Below, in pieces: positions 16,943 to 29,223 of a DNA stretch of 64,000 nucleotides. The position numbers and the translations under genes are program-made. The stretch is from positions 30,578,598 through 30,642,597 of the forward strand of contig OY855903.1 in assembly GCA_963693305.1 (NCBI GenBank), in the 5' to 3' direction. Below the pieces are notes generated by a model. The model had not been told where the DNA came from. It saw only the letters and a program-made list of their open reading frames with translations, and did not search any database. The first letter of the stretch is position 1. Every line of letters begins with the position of its first letter. This DNA comes from Meandrina meandrites (Eukaryota > Cnidaria > Anthozoa > Scleractinia > Meandrinidae).

Positions 16943-17767
16943 GATCTTCATGCTGTACACCAGTGACGAAACACTTAGAGAAAGCCCATCCCTCATTATG
17001 TGATGCTGAAGATGCCTATGGGGTGGATTACCTCGATTTACCTGTAACCAGCACCCCACAGACACCTACATGTAAGAGCTCTGAATGGCAGGACCAGCCA
17101 CTGTCACCAATCTTTGGTCATTCGCCAACTGTGCAAACACAAGTTGAAGGAAATGTTTGTATCAGAGATGTTGTAACAAAATTAGTGGTAATGTTCAAGA
17201 TGGCAACGACCAAGTGAATGCAGTTGCAGCTAATTGCATACCTTCTCAAGGTCTTAATTTAGAGCACATTTGGATTGAACTTTCTCCATTTATTCATGGT
17301 GACATTATTGAGACAGTGATATCCAGTGTTATCACCCTCTATTGTTGTGGGAAGAATAATTTGTTGTACATTTTATCAAAGATCTTATCTGAGCATAAGC
17401 TTAAACTTGATCAAATGCCCATTGGATTAATTGATTACAACCTACGGTTCTTCCATGCAGAGTCAGCTGTAAAACTGGAAATAGAAGACTATTATCAAGT
17501 CTGCCAAGAAACTATGATGGCACATTTTGGTCACAAGTGGATTGCCTTGAATCGGGGCCCTATGTGGCAGTATGATGAGGATGATTGTATCCCTCCCATT
17601 CTTAACAAAAATATGGAAGCTGTTGGTTATGCACCTGTATCAAATGATATCAACTCACTGTGGTCTTATTTGAGTAACAATGAAATTTGTGAGCTATTAC
17701 AACATGGTGTTGACCCAACAAAAGGGAAGACAGTTTCAAAATAGTTGGTATCCACAAACCAGGAAAG
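16943..17767 (+). pseudogene. Exon B of the decayed gene, frameshifted
   Basis: Starts after TTCTTGCAG and continues exon A in phase with SSCCTPVTKHLEKAHP, giving a likely zinc-binding CC...H...H cluster across the splice. Around 17190 the good coding frame changes, so an indel is likely. The second part (to 17741) is hydrophilic and helical with a WQYDEDDCIPPILNKNMEA phrase. A strong GTAAGT donor follows at 17768, but a stop (17742-17744) precedes it in the second frame. Confidence 0.45.
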
Positions 17768-17812
17768 GTAAGTAAATGTTAACATGAAATCTAATAACAG
17801 TACCACTTTCTA

Positions 17813-17814
17813 AA

Positions 17815-17845
<31 letters not shown>

Positions 17846-17846
17846 G
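17813..17846. repeat. ATT microsatellite
   Basis: About 11 uninterrupted ATT triplets inside the intron after exon B. Confidence 0.9.
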
Positions 17847-18498
17847 ACTAGGGTATATATATTTACTTTCATGGTGTATGTAATAAGTCTCATTTTAAAA
17901 ACATTTTTTTAGTACATGTAGGTAAGGTTTCACATTTACATTAATTACTGTAAAATAACTGGTGTGTTTTCCTGTCTTTAGTACATTTGTTTATAGGCAC
18001 TTGTTATTATTGCCGGCTTAACAACAACTTAAAAAGAGGATCAGCTTGTCTGGATTTTCTAGAGATGCTTTTATCCAGGCATATGCAGTTCATTTCTTAA
18101 TTTATTGTTGCAGGATTCATGTTCTGATATGGGGCCATTCTTCTACATTAGACTACAGTGTGAGCACATGTACACTATAACTCTTAAGATCCTAACGATA
18201 TGAAGTTTCAATGGCAGCCTTAGCAGTGCCTGGAGTATCCATTTATAAGTCTGAATATCAAAATATCTCAGGGCTGTTCTTTCACAGGGCCAGGGTTCTC
18301 TGGGCGACAATTTTTGTTTTCAGTTGACTACACAAACCTACTTTTAAAATAAAACTTCAGTGCTGGGCACCTCAGGTTTGATGGCGTGGAGCCTTCTTAG
18401 ACAGCAGGCTGGTAGCTCATAATAGTGTTACATGAATTATATGCTTCCTCCCCAGCATCAAGGCGATTTTTGTGCTTACACCTATTCTTTTTTTATAG
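17847..18498. other. Intron-like gap of the decayed gene
   Basis: No coding potential seen; it ends in a pyrimidine-rich acceptor (TTCTTTTTTTATAG) before 18499. Confidence 0.35.
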
Positions 18499-18891
18499 GT
18501 GCAAGCTCTGAAGAATGCTAAAGAAAGTAACCCATTAGCAAGGTAGTGGATAAAAGCTATCGCTTGTGATGTCCGGAAAGGTTTGAGAGAAAATGTACAA
18601 GGAAAGTGGGCTGGAGATGCCGACTTGGATCATGGTGAGTTAGAGAACTGCAGGGCTGATTATCAAAATGGGAAGGAATTTGCTAGACTCCTTGGCTTCA
18701 GGGACTGATCTGATGTCGTGTTAGAAGATCTGAGGATCCTTAAAACAATTCTAGATAACGGTTTTGAGTTACTTCGGGAAGGTGAGGCTGAGGCACGAAC
18801 CAAGTACAAGAAACACAGTCTGAGCAGAAACAGTCCAACTGAGTCACTACTAGCACTGATGGCACTTGCATGGGACTTGGTAGGGTTTTAA
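18499..18891 (+). pseudogene. Exon C of the decayed gene with two in-frame stops
   Basis: One reading frame runs from the acceptor at 18498 to a TAA at 18889-18891. It is interrupted by TAG at 18544-18546 and TGA at 18706-18708. Coding character is otherwise good (for example VVLEDLRILKTILDNGFELL, a helical segment). An inverted, diverged copy of its second half is present at 19750-19985, which shows a local rearrangement. Confidence 0.5.
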
Positions 18892-19156
18892 ACCATATGC
18901 TTTGCCAGTATGAGTGATGCCGTTCAAAGGATTGAAAGACAGTAAACTGCGGGAGCTTTATGTGGAGTGAAGGAAAGTCATGGTTGTCCTGGAAATGACT
19001 GCTGTTGGTAATGACACTATCTAATAATTATAACTTAATTGCACATCATTTGCTCAGCAGTTATAATCATTATTTCAAACTGACTAGAGACCAGGTGTTG
19101 TATGGATTGAAACATTTCCCAGTAAATTTATCAACTGAACATAATCCTATTGTTTT

Positions 19157-19189
19157 TATTATTACATGTATTATTATAATTATTATTAC

Positions 19190-19267
<78 letters not shown>

Positions 19268-19275
19268 CATCATTA
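19157..19275. repeat. Long ATT microsatellite
   Basis: About 110 bp of mostly uninterrupted ATT. Reading frames across it encode poly-Ile, poly-Tyr or poly-Asn and are artefacts. Confidence 0.95.
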
Positions 19276-19347
19276 TTTTTGTCACGTACAGGCTGAAATA
19301 GGTACAGGTAATCTGCATACATTTAAGAACTTGGCATGTGGTGCAGT

Positions 19348-19645
19348 GCCGACCAACTGGATAAAGATCTGCTCATTACCTGGTCTTCCACTCATTTATT
19401 CTTGCTATTTTTGTCTTGTTTGAAGGATTTGTTACTGATGGAGAATTTAATTCTCTCTGCACCATGGGAAGTGAGTGTCCTATTTCCATTTTACAACTGA
19501 TAGGTCATGGAAGGCAGAAGGCGAAATCCTCACCAGTGACAAAGATTGCAAAATATTTGAAACTAAATGCACAAGGTATTTCTCATAACATTTTATGCTG
19601 GATTGCTGTTCGTGTTTTATGTGATGGTGCATACATGTAATAGCT
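19348..19645 (+). repeat. Direct repeat copy 1 (exon-like segment)
   Basis: About 300 bp repeated at 19991-20275 with few differences. It contains an exon-like open stretch (GFVTDGEFNSLC and YLKLNAQGISHN) belonging to the decayed gene and ends at the same TAG after CDGAYM in both copies. Confidence 0.75.
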
Positions 19646-19749
19646 GTTAGTGTTGCTTGCAAAAGTTGTGCAAATGCGAGCGATATTGACATGAGGCAGC
19701 TGAATTGTTGCGCACGCTCTTCCCTCATAAAAACTGTAGTAAGCCACCT

Positions 19750-19985
19750 TAAAACCCTACCAAGTCCCATGCAAGCGCCATCAGTGCTAGTAGTGACTCA
19801 GTTGGACTGTTTCTGCTCAGACTGCGTTTCTCATACTTGGTTTGTGCCTCAGCCTCACCTTCCCGAAGTAGCTCCAAATAATTATCTAGAATTGTGATAA
19901 GGATCCTCAGATCTTCTAACACGACATCAGATCAGTCCCGCAAGCCAAGGAGTCTAGCAAACTCCTTCCGATTTTGATAATCAGC
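19750..19985 (-). repeat. Inverted copy of exon C second half
   Basis: Reverse complement of about 18650-18890 with scattered differences. It sits between the two direct repeat copies, so duplication and inversion probably arose together. Confidence 0.7.
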
Positions 19986-19990
19986 CAAAT

Positions 19991-20275
19991 TGCCAACCGA
20001 CTGGATAAAGATCCACTCATTTATTCTTGCTATTTTTGTCTTGTTTGAAGGATTTGTTACTGATGGCGAATTTAATTCTCTCTGCACCGTGGGAAGTGAG
20101 TGTCCTATTTCCATTTTCAACTGATAGGTCATGCAAGGCAGAAGGCGAAATCCTCACCAGTGACAAATTAAAGATTGCAAAATATTTGAAATTAAATGCA
20201 CAAGGTATTTCTCATAACATTTTATGCTGGATTGCTGTTCGTGTTTTATGTGATGGTGCATACATGTAATAGCTG
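19991..20275 (+). repeat. Direct repeat copy 2 (exon-like segment)
   Basis: Second copy of the 19348-19645 segment, slightly shorter, beginning with the same GCCAACCGACTGGATAAAG-like stretch. Confidence 0.75.
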
Positions 20276-20434
20276 TAGAAAAAGAAGGAAATTAGTACCA
20301 GTAAATTTCTAATTTTTCTAATTCACGGCTTTACCAATATTCCAATTTTTGAACATGCCCCTTAAGAATGAACTCTTTATTATTTTAAAATAGATCTGGT
20401 TTGTCCTAACAAATTGCTTTAATAATTATCTGCA

Positions 20435-20586
20435 GCTAATCCATTACAGTGCCATCCAGCTGTCCCACTTGGTGATGTACTGTGGTTACAAGAAACCACT
20501 GCCAATGAAGGCATCCCCTTAGGAGGCCATCCTTCGTCTACGGAAGATGTCTCCGGAAGGCTATGAGCCATGCACTTGGATCAAAG
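20435..20586 (+). pseudogene. Exon-like segment of the decayed gene
   Basis: Preceded by TATCTGCAG and followed by a CAAAG/GTGATT donor. One frame encodes HPAVPLGDVLWLQETT and then hits a TGA near 20565, so it is damaged or uses a different border. Confidence 0.4.
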
Positions 20587-20895
20587 GTGATTGCCAGTCT
20601 TAAAATGGATACTTCACTTAATGTAAAACTCACTTTAAGATGCATTCTTGGAAAAATAGGTGAAAAGAATCCGACTGAAATTGAAAAAAGTGGGACAACA
20701 TTAACAAAGTTAGACACTAAATAAAAGTTATTATTAATCTTTTTACACAATAGTAAGAGTGATAAAGATATTCATACTTTCCCCTATTGTGTTCAATCTT
20801 TAACCATTGCACACAACTTTATTAAAGGTTTTCTGATGTAAGGGTACAGATTTCCAATAAGAAAAATAATATTTATTTTATAATGTTTGTCACAG

Positions 20896-21156
20896 GAAAA
20901 GATGAAGATGCAACTGACTGCTTGAAGTCAATTATGGCCAAATACCTGTTTAGACAGGAGATCAAGTCTCATGCAGAAAAAGGAATTGACTTCAGAAACA
21001 GCCTGGTGGTGCCTGAGGTTCATGCTGACACCCAGGAGAAACTTCACCAGCGCAAGGACCATAACCATTTGCTCAAAAGAATCGTTGGCTGTTTGAGAGA
21101 AGGGTTAATTCCTGGATTGCAAGTTAAATTTCTTAGAGATGCCCTTCATGATCCAG
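20896..21156 (+). pseudogene. Exon-like segment of the decayed gene
   Basis: Acceptor TTTGTCACAG and donor CCAG/GTTG enclose an open frame rich in Lys, Asp and His (RKDHNHLLKRIVGCLREG). It is helical and has no recognised motif. A related open stretch follows at 21480-21770 but changes frame near 21620. Confidence 0.45.
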
Positions 21157-22560
21157 GTTGAAAAAAAAGTCACACTATCATATGTAGTATTCATTCTTGA
21201 TATATTGCAGCAATGAACTTTTCCTGAATCTCAGTAGCCCCTCTGAGGGCAAAAGTGATGCTTTTTTAAAAAATATTTTTTGGGCATGTAAACATTTCAA
21301 ACTAGAAGGTGATATGTGATCTTCGCAGTGAATTTCATATACATTTCATCATTTCCAACTAGACTTGGTATCATGATGTTACATAGCTTGGTAAACCCCT
21401 CTGAAAAAACTGAGGACAAGCCTACTTGTAATAAGAAATAAATCTGCTAACAGACGATAAAAAACCAAGCTGTTAGTTAGTGCCTGGGGCAAAACTTAGA
21501 TATTGCAAGGTTTTATTGCCATGTACTGACAGAGATTCTTTTATTCAATCAATAACAGATACTGGCTTGATGTATGAGGCACTGACAGGCAAAAACAAAC
21601 AGTCTGTTGCACAGTATTGCAAAGATATGATTGCATGGCTGCTGATCTGCATCAGGATTATGACTACTCAACCATTGATGTAGACAGGTATTTAGCCCTT
21701 TGTACCTATACCTTGCAACTACTCAACAGACAGCATGCTTATGTAATAGACACGGATGTCGGTCATTTCGCCTACAAGATGATTCGCCTACAAGTCAATT
21801 CGCCTAAATTTTCACTCTTTTAGAATGAGGAATATACATTGTGTTTAGCGTGTTTGGGCTCTCACATTTTAAGAACGAAGAATATACATTATGCTTAAAC
21901 TTCAGGGTAGGTTAAACATCTCAGATAGTGTAGGCGAAACATCTTGCAGGCGAAATGAACGGATACCACAGACACCTAAACATGAGGGGCCAATCTTGGG
22001 CCTCAAATTTTTCTGGATTTTTTTAAATTGTTGATTGCCAGATAACAGTTGGTCACGGGACATTCACAATGCCTGACCAAAATTTTGATAATAAAAAAAT
22101 CAAATTTTTGTGCCAGTCTCCTGAAAATCAATAGCTGACAAATTAAGAAGCTGCCAGACTCTAGCTTCAAGGTTGAATTTCGCTGAATTTTGGGCAATAT
22201 GGTTGTGACTTTTTTTTTTGCAAACAGCAACCTGATGTTATTATTTTGAGCTCATCTTGAATGCATGTAAGAGGGTGTTGAACTTATTTGAAATTTTGAC
22301 AGAGGGCGGGCTGCTCCTTTAAGAAAGATTTTCAGAAGAGATATTTTTCTGGATTTCCTGAACCTTGGGTGGGAGCAGATTCTGCTCCTTCCTCTTTCAA
22401 GATCCATGTTTCCCCTTCAAGGCTACAACAAAATTTCATGGGGTAAATATCAAATTCCTAAACAGGAAATTTTCTGACATGTGGTTGCCTTGAAAACATT
22501 GCATGGACAACAAAATGCCATGCCACGTTATTGGCGTTATTCTTTTCTTGTATTTTACAG

Positions 22561-22681
22561 GCCAATCAAGGGAATATGTGGTCTGACGAGAGAAATCATT
22601 GTTGGCTTAGTAGCTTATCTAGAAACACACCAGTGCAGAGAGGAATGCAGAAACTTTTACTTTTACGGCAACGAAAGATAA
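22561..22681 (+). pseudogene. Terminal exon-like segment of the decayed gene
   Basis: Begins after TATTTTACAG and encodes PIKGICGLTREIIVGLVAYL then ends at TAA 22679-22681. Probable last coding exon. Confidence 0.4.
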
Positions 22682-25600
22682 GTTAATACACATTTTGGTG
22701 TTATTTCGAAATAATTTCATCAAAGCAGTGTCTTCAAATCGGTCCATTTATCATTATAATGCAAAAAGCATGGTTTGAAATATATTTTCGATTTATTCGA
22801 AATCAAACATACAGAATTTTTTTATTCTTGCATATTTGATGTGCAGTACACAATAGTTTCAGATACTGGTGTTAGTTTTTTTACGTCAAATCGTATTCGT
22901 GTAGAATTCAAGTTTAACTGATATCTTGTTTTTCTGTTTGTCGTTGCCATGGAAATATCGATTTTCCTAAAAAATATATCATATCAAACTTCAATCCAAT
23001 TCCAATATCTGGTGTAAATTTCACATCGATCCGAGTCCGGGAAGTTTGCTAAACGGCCAAATGAAAATGTTTGGTATGGTCCAGAAAAAACTGTAGAGAG
23101 ACACCTTAACAATAACCACTTCTTGTATAAGACGTAGGGCGATGACGTCATTAGTCACGTGACATTGCTCTGAAGTTCGTTTTTGCTCACTGTAACAAAG
23201 ATATTTTGTTACTGAAAAAGCAGTCATTGCAGTTTGAAGCACATTGGTGTGATGCATTTCAGACTGCCCGAGTACCGAACAAAATATAAATATTAAGGGA
23301 GCTATGTACAATTTTCTAAAAGTGGGAGTCTGGGTACAAGTGCGTATCTGGCGTTGCATTAAATGTGAGGAAACAACAAATTACATGTTAGTAGATATTT
23401 ATATGTTAAGTACATTTTTATCACGTTTATTGTAATGACGTCATCGGTCACGTGACCAGAACAGACCGCATTTTAAAATACGCTTGAAACCTTTACTGGG
23501 ATCTCTCTCTTAGGATATTTTTAAGCGAAGTTGTAGATTTTTAAATAGTGTTTTTAAAAATGGCCATTATTACTTTTTCCTAGAAACGTACGGCAGTAAA
23601 AAATACAATTGAAAAGTTTGTTAGCTTCCTACTCAGCGACCATTTGCAGTAGGAGTAAAAGAAAATTTTGCCAAAGGCAGGAGTGCATGCTCTTTATGAT
23701 GGCGTTGTCAGTTTCTTCTCATTTCAATTGCTGTTGGCAAGGTTGGATTTAATTTCTTTCAGCTTTAGGGTCCAAAACATTTTTAAACATCAAAATAAAC
23801 TGACATTTTTCTGCAATGATTAATGAAAGGAGGGGTGCAAAGAAAATTGATTTCTTCCTTGCCTGACCCAGGTAGACTGGGCAAGGTGAAACCAATATAA
23901 GCTTACCCAAAGTTTTATTTTTCTTTCGGAACAATAACAACAAAATATATTATCCAGAAATGTCATTTGGCTATCTAGCAAGTGGAAAAAATTATTGGAT
24001 CCACTAGCCCAACATAAAAGCAGCCAGTGTTTTTCACACACTTAAAAAGGCCATTTCATTTTAATATACAGTCTGCATGCTGGAAAGTTGCAATTTCATC
24101 CAAATAAATAGTTTTTGTTTGTTTTGTTTCTATTTACAGGTGACTTGAAGACTTTGCAAGGGCATTCCTGTCAGTCAAAATGAACTCAAAAATACACATT
24201 GTATCAATGTAATAAAATGGTCACATGATTGACTCCCACATGTTGCCAGTTTAAACCTGAATGTACTTTAGTGACATTTATAGCTATTTATATAATATGA
24301 AAATCCCAGAACCCAATATGGCTACATTTAAATACTGACACTTAATTACATGTAAGTTTTAAAACCATTCTGGGGTTCATGACAAAAAAATTTTGTTTCA
24401 ATACAAACATGTAAAAATAATGAAATAACAGAGAATTTACATCGTTAATTATTAACACAGGCCATACATTTTACTTATTTTGCAGCACAGGCTTGGTTCC
24501 ACAGGGTGTGGTTCCAGAAAATATCCATACCTCTCCCCAAGGATGGTTCTTTGGTTTGGACCCCCCCACCCCCTGGGATTTTCAGTTTAGTTTCATAATT
24601 TCTTTTAAAAATTGGTGTTATTGAGACCCCCATCCCCCTCGGAATTTCCAATGACCATCCTTGGCGTGGGTATTAATATTTTCTGGAACCACACAATGTA
24701 GGCATTTGCTTATTGATACACACTAATCTATTTTCACATTTACCTGTTGTAAATGGGATAGATAATTATATATTGTTTTTACCGGTTTCACTTGTAATAA
24801 TAATAATAATAATAATAATAATCATTTATATAGCGCCATTTCCATAAGTTCAAAGGCGCTTTACAATTTTAAAAAGTAAAATATTAATTAAATAATTTAC
24901 AATTTGCTTTGGATTAAAAATAAAACATGATTAATATAAAAAGGCGAGAATATATAAACCCGAGATTTTGAAAATAATACAATGTTGTGTGCAATGATAC
25001 AATTTTGTGTATTGAAAGTCTGTAAATACAATACAATTATATGTTTATTCTAATTATATGTTTATTGTGCTTTCCTGGTTTCTTTGCCACCGTTTCTAAC
25101 TTCCAGTGCTGTATTGAGATCTTTGATCCCACCGATAAACGCTTATGGGTGTAACCTTTTTTCGGCTAAGCAGCACCACAGGGAGATCAGAAGATATAAC
25201 GCTCTGTTCATTGAATTATCCATGATCTTACTTATATATTTTTGAATGCCCGCCCTTTCTCAAACAATTTTAGGCCCAATATTATTATGTCAAAAGGAAA
25301 AGTGCAAAAGACTCACTTTTCTATTGTGCCGTTTTAAAACGGGCAAACTAACAAAAATGAAATACTGCCTTTTGAAAAGGTCACATTGAAAAGATTAATC
25401 ACTTCAAATTTCGTTCTTGTCATAAAGTCAAAGCAACCGCTCTAAAGGGTTAAAACACACTCTGTCTTTAAAAACATTCCTTCGCTCGAAGAATAAGCAA
25501 ATGCCTTTTTATTCTAAACCCCCTCCCCATTTCAAAGCTGTGGCTTAAAGGTTTGAATATAGTCCTAAAATTCGGACTTTGATCAGCGGCCGGGAAGGGG

Positions 25601-26087
25601 CGACAGAAAGATGAGAATTCAAATGTAAAATATACATACTTACTAAACCTGCTCGTTGACGCTTGTGGCCTAAATCACCAGTCACTTTCAAAACTTACTA
25701 CTTTCACCACGTTAGCTGCAGGAAAGTCAAAATCAAATGAAAATTGATCAAAATCGGTGATCGATCGATCGATAAGTGTACTAGTGCTAAAATATAACTT
25801 TTAGTGTTTTGGAAGACAAACCAGTTCAACTGTTCTAGCGCAGTCTCTTTTACACGCTGGGATGATCAAATCGGATAAATTTGGGCTGAAAAAGTTTTTG
25901 CTAAAATAGTTCTGGCTCCTAGGAAAACGAACCGTCATTCTCTTTTTCTTTTTAAAATTATCGTCGAATTTTTATCAAAAGTGGGAATCTAATAGTCGTT
26001 TGCAGAAATTTTGGACAAGAAACCAGCGCTCCCAAACGATGCACGTGTTTGAACGTGCTTAACTATGGCAAGTTTATGTTTTACCTT
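22682..26087. other. Gene-free host-like DNA
   Basis: No gene seen. It holds two copies of a composite motif with TGACGTCA and TCACGTGAC (23141-23163 and 23435-23457), an AAT microsatellite (24794-24822) followed by a CATTTATATAGCGCC ... GGCGCTTTACA segment typical of short interspersed elements, and a GATCGATCGATCGAT run near 25758. Confidence 0.45.
24794..24870. repeat. AAT microsatellite plus short element-end motif
   Basis: About nine AAT units followed by a segment with inverted GCGCC...GGCGC blocks, an arrangement common at the ends of dispersed non-autonomous repeats in marine invertebrates. Exact family not identified. Confidence 0.45.
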
Positions 26088-26243
26088 ACCTTCGGTATTC
26101 GGTATTCGTCGGTATCCATTCACACAACTGGATGGAGAGAGGCACTGTGATAGAAGTGTCTTGCTTAACAAAAAAGGCAATGACCCACCCAGGGCTCGAA
26201 CCCGGAACGTTCGATCCGGAGTCCAGCGCACTAACCATTTTAG
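26088..26243 (-). mobile_element. tRNA-derived SINE
   Basis: On the minus strand it begins with a tRNA-like head: TGGTTAGTGCGCTGGA resembles an A box, and GGTTCGAGCCC is a good B box. A body follows with CACTGTGCC-type and TGTGTGAATGGAT-type segments. RNA polymerase III internal promoter boxes are therefore present, but the head lacks a complete tRNA fold, so this is a SINE and not a tRNA gene. Confidence 0.75.
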
Positions 26244-28143
26244 GCAACCAAGAAAAATCGCTCTGAAATTCTTCTTTAAAACTCATTTGATTCTGCAGGA
26301 TTTTGGAGGACAATAAACCCAGGCGATCCCTGCTATCCTAGGAGAGTCTATTTATGTCCCTACAACATCAAATCGCCTGAAATCTTGCTCACAAAGTTTT
26401 GGCGCACGCAAGTTGAATCAAGACAAGCCGCCATTATAACTACATGAATCAAACCCAGAAGACAAATCTCACTCCTCGTGAATGCGACCATATTTAATAA
26501 AAAAGATTTAAATCATTTACAGTTTTTTTTACTCGATATACGTCTTTTGCTATTGATGTCCGTAAAAACTCGAAAAACTCGCGAAATAAGTGGATGAGGT
26601 ACTTAAGACAATGAAAATATAAAATCACTAGAATTGAAATCAAATTTATGTTGAGTTAACCACAGACTTGCTTGAAGGGAAATGTTTTGAATATTATTAA
26701 AAAAAGGTTTACAGAATCGCAGTTTCATTTGTCATCTGGTAGAAATTTTTTTAAAGAGGGGCAGTGACTTCAAATTATCCTCCACCATAGATTTTAAGAT
26801 TGAATGTTGTTTCTTGCTGGAAGATCGAAGTACTCGGGAAGAACGGTAATTAGAGAAACGATTCGCAATATGAAAAAAATAATAAAAATAAATAAATAAA
26901 TAGGTACTTAGTGTTATTCATAAGTTCTTAATACCGAGAGCTGACTTTAACGCAATAAACACAAGTCACAGAATAGGTTGTTATGGAGGAAGCAAAAATA
27001 AATCAAACTTTAAAAAAATACAATCTTTCACTGCTTACATGTAGATACCGACTAGATTTTGCACCATACACGTACAAGCTGCTGTGCAAGCGAGCTATCG
27101 CCAAATTCGCGCATGTCTCGGGATTACAAAGGGGTGTTTTAGCAATAAGGGGAATATTGGGGGAGGGGGGCACGTGCAATGGGAAATTGGGGTGACTTAC
27201 AAATTTGTTTGGAGGGTCAAATTGGGATTGAACGATAAGGGGAAATTTAAGGAGTATCAGTGGTTCTCATCAGCCTTACAAAAACTGTTTGTTTGCCTGA
27301 AAAAAATCGGGACTCCACAAATTTCAGAATCCTTCATCTCCTAAACAAAGCATTTAATCGATGCCAAAAATTTCTTTGAGGTTTATGCTCTTTATGTCTA
27401 GAGTAAATAAAAAGATTAGATTTTAGATTTTAGAGAGAGTGTTTCATTGGAACATCCAAGCACCGAGAAGGGAGTGAAAACACGACCCACAGCGAAATTC
27501 GAGGTCTTTGGAGAGCCGATGAAGCACTGTCTCGAGTGTTTGATATATCTTCTCAATTAAAACAAAAAACTAATAAGTAAACGGAGAAATAAAATCCTTC
27601 ACGGTTATGATTTTCTATGTTTTAACTTGATGAATTATTCATAAGTTTGAGAAGACTTCGGATGAAAACCACCAAGGGAGGGGAGGCTAAGGAATTAGGA
27701 TTTTAGGATCGAAGGATGACGCTAAAAGTTGTTTCACACCAAAACTCGTCTCTGTTCCTCTGAGACTGATCCAAAGATCTAAACGACTTGGGAATTGTCA
27801 GAAATTAAGTGTTTACACGCCAGCACTGCAGTAAGATAAATTAACTTAAAATATCGTAGTAACAAAACATGTAAACTTGAAAAAGTAAAAAAAATTCTTA
27901 CGTACCTCTATAACAACCTTTTCTAAACAAAAGTAGTAATACCGGCAGAAATGAAATGGTTATTAAAATACGTAAATCGAACTCTTTATATTGTTAAGTT
28001 TGTTTTTGTTGGTTAGAACTTAAGATTGCATAAAAATAAATGAAATATTTTTTAAAGGCATCAAAATCTCTAACCATGTAAAAAGTATTTCCACAAAAAT
28101 ATAATAAATTTAGTAAGATTATTATAGATATCAATAAAGTTAT
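26244..28143. other. Gene-free host-like DNA
   Basis: No convincing coding region or RNA gene. Short A/T simple repeats near 26885-26905. A G-rich stretch near 27158-27192 is the only compositional feature of note. Confidence 0.4.
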
Positions 28144-28632
28144 TCAGTGCCTTCGAGACTCTCTCTCGATCTCCTTCATTAGCTCAACTTCGTCAGATTC
28201 GTAAAAGATTCCAGAAGTGGTTCTATGGCTGTTTAAGCCAGTCAAAGGGACAGCGGGTTTGTTTTGTTTTGCCATCCTCTCCAAACGTCCGTCCGTCTGG
28301 TTTCTGGAAGCTCTCATGCGCGGTTTTCGCACGATACTTTCGTCCTTGAGGATAGCTGGCAGTGTTTGTTTTCTTTTGGAGAGCTGTTGTCTTGTTGTGT
28401 CGGAAGATGGGGGCTTAACTGTATCAGGAGAAGCAGAACATCCCTTAGACGTTATTCTAGAAGATCCTGCCGCCATAGGTCGCATGGTGTCTCCACTGTC
28501 GTAATTCTTAGTTTCAATACTAGAGGAACTAGCCTTAGCATCCGCGATTTCAACATTTGGGACACCTCTATCAGCAAGTGTCTGTGCAGTAGTCTGCTGA
28601 GTATCTATACCACGTGATTCACACGTGTCCAC
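28144..28632 (-). pseudogene. C-terminal piece of the repeat-protein gene (162 aa)
   Basis: Ser/Thr/Lys-rich, without the core repeat, ending in a Glu/Arg-rich tail (VELMKEIERES). The frame is open upstream of the first ATG and overlaps the 28605-29123 piece in another frame, consistent with a frameshift between the two. Confidence 0.45.
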
Positions 28633-29123
28633 TTTCTTTCTCGACTTTGTCTTCCGTTCTTTATTACAGTGCTAAGCTTCACTGCTGCTTTGCTGTCACT
28701 GTCAAGTGTTGGAATTTCTAAAATGTCGTTGATAGTTTCTTCCAAGTTAACTTCCTCTGTATGCTTGGACTCCTTGGGCTGCCTTGTAGAATTACTTTCT
28801 CTTAAACTTACTCCAACATCAGAAAGATTTTCCACTGAAGTACTAGAGTCAGCCGTTGGAATGTCCAAAATCTCGTCGATAATTTGGTCCAAGTTACTCT
28901 CGTCTGTTTCCTTGGGCTGTCTTGTGGGACGCTTCATCCTCAAAGGAGTACTAACACCAGGACTCGACATGATTGATCCGATTGAAGACACTTTTTCAGT
29001 ATCTTGTAGATTATCGTCGCACTTTTTTCCTATCACGATTTGCAGGCCTTTGTTTCCGAAAAGAACCCTTTGACGACCGCGGCACAGCCCAAGAGCTTGA
29101 ATCGATTTGCATACTCGAATCAA
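28605..29123 (-). pseudogene. Repeat-protein gene piece with two degenerate repeats (172 aa)
   Basis: Contains ESNLDQIIDEILDIPTAD and EVNLEETINDILEIPTLD, recognisable derivatives of the core repeat about 50 residues apart. The first 35 residues are out of the natural frame; coding resemblance starts after an A6 run near 29020. Confidence 0.45.
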
Positions 29124-29223
29124 CGTCTTCGAGGGTTAACATATCTTTTGATTTCTTTGTGAAATCTTTGTTGGTGCGCTGAGCTGCGCAAGCACTCGAG
29201 AGGATTTGTCCATTTGATACACA

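Larger units (their letters stand above)
16320..22681 (+). pseudogene. Decayed multi-exon host-type gene of unknown family
   Basis: Six or more exon-like stretches on the plus strand are bordered by plausible AG acceptors and GT donors (ends near 16632, 16943, 17767, 18499, 20435-20586, 20896-21156, 22561-22681). The first two join in matching phase. The gene is broken: a frameshift near 17190, in-frame stops at 18544-18546 and 18706-18708, a shifted frame around 21620, and rearranged exon copies between 19348 and 20275. The encoded product is Cys/His-rich at its start (paired cysteines before HLEKAHP), with long helical regions later. No domain was identified. It may be one of a coral gene family whose intact members lie elsewhere. 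Confidence 0.5.

Noticed and set aside
19005..19423. Open frames of 60-98 codons on both strands
   Set aside because: They read through the ATT microsatellite and encode runs of Ile, Tyr or Asn.
26170..26243. tRNA gene on the minus strand
   Set aside because: A and B boxes are present but the cloverleaf cannot be completed, and the sequence continues into a SINE body.
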